Positions 9,097-13,098 of a DNA stretch of 13,098 nucleotides are shown piece after piece (position 1 is the first letter of the stretch; each line of letters begins with the position of its first letter). The position numbers were made by a program, and so were the translations under genes. Source of the DNA: Podochytrium sp. JEL0797 (lineage: Eukaryota; Chytridiomycota; Chytridiomycetes; Chytridiales; Chytriomycetaceae). The notes under the pieces were generated by a model. It searched no databases. It was given only the letters and a program-made list of their open reading frames with translations, and had not been told where the DNA came from. The DNA is taken from contig JADGJG010000744.1 of the NCBI GenBank assembly GCA_027596195.1, positions 1 through 13,098 on the forward strand, in the 5' to 3' direction.

Positions 9097-10871
9097 ATGA
9101 CCTCCTTCGCGACAACCAGCACCAACACAACCGAGCAGCCGGTGCTCTTCAACAACGAGCCTTTACTCGAATCATGGGAACTAAAAACGCAGTTGGGACC
9201 ACTCGAAATGGACTCGATTCGTCACGTGCGTCAGTGCGTTGAAGCTGTAGTAGGTAACGGAGTGACGAAAGTCAAAATATCATTAAACTCTTATTATTAG
9301 GCGTGCTTTACAATGCTGCTGCGCCACTGGACTCGTGGCAGGATTACAAGAATCACATTGAACGGACTCGCAACAAGTTTGAGACAAAGTCCTCTTCCGA
9401 CCCAGAAGATTCCCTGAAAGCCAAGTTCAATTACATTCCGCCTCCTGTTGAATCGGAATCTTACAAGGCCGTTCTGCAGAGCTGTATGGAATACGTAGCC
9501 CTCTTTCGAGTCAATCGTTCCGCACAGTCAGAGTTGTCTGAAGTCAACGATATGCGCTATATTGAGGAGATTTACGTGTCGTTGCTGGAAGAGACGTATG
9601 AGATTATCAAGAAGGCGAAATCGACTTTCAACGGCAATATTACGGATTCCATCCAAGCCCTCACAAAAAAGTTGATGCATGAAGCCAGCACGATTCATCA
9701 AAAATATGTTCACAAGATCGAGACTTTGAATTGCGCATACAGGTCTCGTCTTGTCGATAAGCTTAGTTACGTGACGCGCCGGAGCCAGGCAAGAAAAATG
9801 AGCCGCCATTATTTTAAGTTGATTAACCCACGTTCTTTGAACAGATGAAGCTTCAAAAATCGTTGGCTGGTATTGAAGAGTCGCATCGAAAGACCATGAA
9901 TCAGTTGGAGAAGACCATTCTGAAAGGAAAAAAAGATTCATACGATGTAAGGCCCTTGTGCGCGCAAGCAAAATTAATAATCCCGATCAAACAGAGATCA
10001 TCAGATATAATCAAATTTCAAAAACAGCTCGCAACGTATGCGAAGCTGATGAAAAAAAATGGGATAATCGATCACGATGTGAGTCCCCAATCTGTCTCTC
10101 CCTCCCACTCTCAAACTAATTAGATTACAGGATTATCTATCGTTGGATGATGAGAAAATCAAAACAGACAATATCCTGGAGCATTATCAGAAAGTGCTCT
10201 TGGTGAGACAGGAGAAAATCAAAAGCATGAAACAGCAAATGGCAGAACTCAACGAAATTATGGAACACGCGAACGAAATTGAAAACAGGGCTAGTCCAAT
10301 GAGCAAGGGTAGGTCCACGTCCATTGCGTCAAGAGCAGGAGCGCATAGGCAGAGCACTGCAGGAAAGGCCAAGAGCGGGGCATCCACTACCCTCGGGGGC
10401 ACACAGAGCATTCTCGAAAATCTCAAGACAGCTGCTGAGCTTGAATCGATTGAAGACATCAAAGAATGGATATATCGCTGTGCTCCTGACGCTCAAGGTC
10501 GAATTTCGTTGGAGGAAACCCGCGCTTTGTTGGAAGAGACCTCTGCAGTCTATGAACGCAAAATCAGCATTGCCAGGGACGAGATCAAGGAGAAAATTCT
10601 ATCGGAAAGAAGGGACATGGCAAGGTTAGAACAGGAATTTCAACGACAGTACGACGAACTTCTTACCGATGTCAATGAGGACCCATACATTTTTGATTCC
10701 ATCATGGAGCAACAAAACCCAATGGTTGCCAAAGTTCAATATCTGTTCCCCGTGAATATCCGTCCGAATATGAAATCTGTCGAAATTCAATGTGATATAG
10801 AGAACCCACCTGCTCTTGTTTTGCTCGCACCTCTTTCGACAGAGCAAAAGATGGCAGCTCTTCGAGATTAA
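9097..10871 (+). CDS. Coiled-coil protein of unknown function, five exons
   Basis: Function not recognised. Model: 9097-9253, 9301-9788, 9845-9946, 9995-10078, 10131-10871; 523 residues with consistent phases. Residues about 55-90 begin a helical domain (YNAAAPLDSWQDYKNHIERTRNKF). Residues about 115-330 are long amphipathic helices rich in Glu, Lys and Leu, interrupted by a Ser/Ala/Gly-rich linker (SKGRSTSIASRAGAHR, from about 320). A second coiled coil follows (about 375-455), and the C-terminus contains the non-coiled segment YLFPVNIRPNMKSVEIQCD. No signal peptide or membrane segment. From memory, the stretch IHQKYVHKIETL to RLVDKL faintly resembles DUF4709/C10orf67-type coiled-coil proteins; this is a weak hint only. 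Introns are 47, 56, 48 and 52 bp. Intron 2 is drawn with a GC donor (CAG|GCAAGA at 9789); a GT donor at 9771 keeps the same frame and would remove six residues. The stop lies 9 bp from that of the opposite-strand neighbour. Confidence 0.75.
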
Positions 10872-10874
10872 TCT

Positions 10875-10904
10875 TTTATTTTACGAAATTGAATTTGGAA
10901 TAAA
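10875..10904. terminator. Crossed poly(A) signals of two convergent genes
   Basis: AATAAA on the minus strand at 10875-10880 directly abuts the glycosyltransferase stop codon (10881-10883). AATAAA on the plus strand at 10899-10904 lies 27 bp past the coiled-coil gene's stop and inside the terminal exon of the glycosyltransferase. If both are used, the two mRNAs overlap antisense at their 3' ends. Confidence 0.55.
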
Positions 10905-12707
10905 CGCGGTCCCATCCATTTCATCACCCCCTTCAGCTGTCACCATGTGCTTCAAAATATGCTCCTTCCGGATCCATTCTATGAGAGCCAAGCTCTCTGG
11001 TTTGTTGTGATTGACTTTCCGGACAAACAAAAACCGAGGGATTGCACCAATCACATCTGTTCCGATATCTTTGATTGATGAAGTTGTCAATGGCTGTGGA
11101 TGTGCAGCATTTTCATTGAATTTGAGATATCTTTGGTTTGGTTTCAACTTGTTTCTGAATTCTGGCGAGTTTTTTAGAATCGTTCCCAAAAACGACTCGT
11201 CAGGAATCTGCAAACAGTCATTCAGTTAAAATCAGTCGAACAAATACGCAAGAAGAAAAATCAAAAACTTGCCAGAATGTGTTCGAAATAAGCCAGAGCA
11301 AGCGCAACCGTGTCCGAACGCCGCGTGAAGTCGACAAACTTTCGCGTCAAGATCACCCATTGATGATTCTTTACGTATTCCCAGCGAGGAAATGGCGGAG
11401 ACATCATTCCCATCTCGTTCAAGTGGAATCCAGTGATTTCAAGAGACTTTGGATGCTTGATGTGAAGATGAGGCAGCAGCCGCTTCGCCAGTGCTGTGTC
11501 CACGGTCCAGTAGTCAATAAAGTTGTATCCTTCCATCTCGGGCTGACTAAGTATTCTGGCAATGTCCTTGCTCTTTCGGAGGGGGTAGTCGTTCGCCGAT
11601 AAGTTGATGAGATGATCCCATTCAGCCAGCTCCAAGAGCTCCCAAAATCCATTCATTTGCATCCACATAATACTACCGTGACCCCACGAGATTTGGTATG
11701 ACGTCTTGGTGAGAAACACATTCCCAGCGACATCGTTGCCGTCAAAACTGTTTTTTACAGCCACTTTCACTTCCTTCAGCGCGTTCTCCCGTTGGACAAT
11801 CCACTCTTTGATGTCTTGTTTGAGTTGTCTGCTCTCCGCGCGATCGTCGACGTGGATCAAAAAGATTGCGGACCCGTCGTCCAGTTCGGCGACAAGAGTT
11901 TGAATGCTGGCAAGGGTCGTGGGTTTTCCATGCACCATGAGAAAATATGCCAGTTTGTAGCGGCGCTTGGTTCCGTCTTTGCGCAGGTGTCTGCAACAAG
12001 AAATGGTCGACGAGTTGGTTGAAGTGGGTTGGACAGGAGGGGACGGCGCAATGGCGGGCAAAAGGTTGCCAAAGTACTCGATAGGATCGATAGAGTACAG
12101 CATTCGCGTGTCGGATATATTGGCCAATATGTTGGATCCCTCAGCAGCAGTATAACACATAAATCGACGTGTCGACTACACGTAATTAGTATGGTTTTAA
12201 GAAAGGTTTAATTATAGAAACCTCCTCAGTGAACGCGTCTGGATGAATGGAAGAGACCAGATTGTATGCAGATATGGCCTTCGATTCCACAAACGCGACA
12301 AACTGCTCGTTTGTTGGGTTGATGTCAATGATCCTCCGAGGAGCTTGATTATCCGGCCAATTATGGAGGACCGTATCAAGTGAGAATACTGCGTTGTTGA
12401 GATTGTGGCAATATTTGAAACCACGAGCTCGAAAATGGAGGCCGGAGATGACATCGAGGTTGCTCGGTGGGCTGCTATTCTATCGATCAGTGTTGACCAA
12501 GATGCACGGCTCCGCACTCAACTGCCGAGATTCTGCTCCATGGGACGGCGGCGCCAAGATTGAAGCACGCGTCAATCCCAGCAGAGAGGCTACCAGAATC
12601 AACACGCAGAGCCCCATCATCAGACAAACCCGCTTTGAGCGTGAGGCACACTTGAACCAAGAGGCAGCCATCGATCCCATCATGAAGGTCTCGGGATATC
12701 GGGTCAT
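10881..12707 (-). CDS. GT14 family glycosyltransferase (core-2/I-branching type), type II membrane protein
   Basis: Probable Golgi UDP-sugar transferase of CAZy family GT14, which includes beta-1,6-N-acetylglucosaminyl- and xylosyltransferases; the actual donor and acceptor cannot be told. Model: complement of 10881-11207, 11273-12175, 12222-12471, 12523-12707; 554 residues. A short basic N-terminus precedes a signal anchor (residues about 27-49, VCLMMGLCVLILVASLLGL) and a stem. The catalytic domain shows KLAYFLMVHG 219-228, IHVDDRAE 252-259, SWGHGSIM 308-315, INLSANDYPL 335-344, HQWVILTR 416-423 and PDESFLGT 448-455, all in the GT14 order. Intron 3 (11208-11272, 65 bp) must start with GC (CTG|GCAAGT) to join EHIL to IPDESF. 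Intron 2 is 46 bp. Intron 1 (12472-12522, 51 bp) is inferred because the frame from the signal anchor meets TAG before a clearly coding stretch; its donor is uncertain. Family call is firm; the N-terminal exon join is not. Confidence 0.85.
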
Positions 12708-12985
12708 GACAGCTTTGTTTTGAATGGAAAAATTGCTTTGTTTGGACTGGTGGGGAGAAAATTTTCCCGCCCAGTGTATGGCGTCGTGGCCGATTTCTCC
12801 CCCTTAAATTCCCTAAAGCAGGAGCCTCGGTTCCCGAGTTTTGAAGAAGAGATGATGGTCAGAAATTGCCCAAGTCGCGCGATCTGTTTTGGAAATAATT
12901 TTCCATTAATTAGTTGCCAACGTGGATTCTTTCAGAAAAGTGAAGGGTTTAACAGCTTGATACAAGTTTAAATTTACAAAAGAGG
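12708..12985. other. Intergenic region upstream of the GT14 gene
   Basis: Contains the GT14 promoter and 5' UTR and the 3' UTR of the partial gene to the right, both on the minus strand. It is A/T-richer than its flanks. I see no AATAAA on the minus strand, no TATA box and no supported gene. Confidence 0.4.
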
Positions 12986-13096
12986 TCATTCTTCCGTCCC
13001 AGCTCCCCCAGCAGCACTCGTGATCACAGCCAACCCCAAATCCGGACATAGAAACTGCGTCACCCCTTGAAAACTCGGCCGATACCCCGCCCAACT
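12986..13096 (-). CDS. C-terminal 36 codons of a gene running off the right edge
   Basis: On the minus strand, 13096 to 12989 reads an open, protein-like stretch (SWAGYRPSFQGVTQF, then LCPDLGLAVITSAAGGAG and EE), ending at TGA 12986-12988. The other two frames in this stretch are broken or look non-coding. The pattern of Gly, Pro, Phe, then PDxGLAV before a short tail loosely resembles the last strands of serine beta-lactamase-like hydrolases, but that is a generic pattern and I do not assign a function. The window edge removes the rest; whether 13097-13098 are exon or intron cannot be seen. Confidence 0.45.
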   Translation of the reverse strand, partial: SWAGYRPSFQGVTQFLCPDLGLAVITSAAGGAGTEE

Positions 13097-13098
13097 AA

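Noticed and set aside
12481..12483. TAG as a reassigned sense codon
   Set aside because: TAG is the natural end of the orphan gene at 8763-8765 and TAA and TGA end the other genes, so a standard code with an intron here is simpler.
12212..12517. 101-codon minus-strand frame overlapping the GT14 stem region
   Set aside because: Ser/Arg-rich shadow; the alternative frame reads FKYCHNLNNAVFSLD and joins the next exon in phase 0 through a good 46-bp intron.
1..13098. CRISPR array, insertion sequence, phage, tRNA or rRNA
   Set aside because: I looked for regular spaced repeats, terminal inverted repeats, transposase motifs and cloverleaf arms and saw none; the repeats present are simple CA, GGT or FG-coding tracts.

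Overview
The window reads as ordinary gene-dense nuclear DNA from a small-genome eukaryote. Every recognisable gene is cut by short introns (about 45-215 bp, mostly GT-AG). Many of these have a CTRAY-like branch site, and there are no bacterial-style operons. An Nsp1/Nup62 nucleoporin, a Drs1/DDX27 rRNA-processing helicase, a GT14 Golgi glycosyltransferase and a long coiled-coil protein together fit an early-diverging, possibly zoosporic (chytrid-like) fungus. That placement is inference from gene content and intron style, not from any marker gene.

Layout, left to right. (1) 22-2426, minus strand: the channel nucleoporin Nsp1/Nup62, seven coding exons, an Ala/Pro/Gly-rich FG domain and the diagnostic C-terminal coiled coil. 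(2) 2427-2766: a divergent promoter region with a 20-nt T tract. (3) 2767-5981, plus strand: DRS1/DDX27, five exons, all DEAD-box motifs intact. (4) 6335-8765, plus strand: a three-exon gene for a disordered Ser/Thr/Pro/Arg-rich protein I do not recognise. (5) 9097-10871, plus strand: a five-exon gene for a coiled-coil protein of unknown function, possibly cytoskeletal or flagellar. (6) 10881-12707, minus strand: a GT14 (core-2/I-branching or xylosyltransferase type) type II membrane glycosyltransferase, four exons, tail-to-tail with (5) with only 9 bp between stop codons. (7) 12986-13096, minus strand: the last 36 codons of a gene that runs off the right edge.

The genes do not form one pathway. 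NUP62 and DRS1 are divergent neighbours that both serve housekeeping functions (nuclear transport, 60S ribosome assembly), so shared promoter control is plausible. I see no mobile element, CRISPR array, RNA gene or defence system. The most unusual signal is compositional: in the left half, exon after exon starts C-rich and ends G-rich on its coding strand, and the pattern resets at introns. Other points worth checking are LFG-type repeats in an Nsp1/Nup62 protein, a four-nucleotide first coding exon, probable GC-AG introns, several introns that keep frame and lack stops, and an in-frame TAG in the glycosyltransferase that an inferred 51-bp intron would remove. All gene models were spliced by eye from frame continuity and family conservation.
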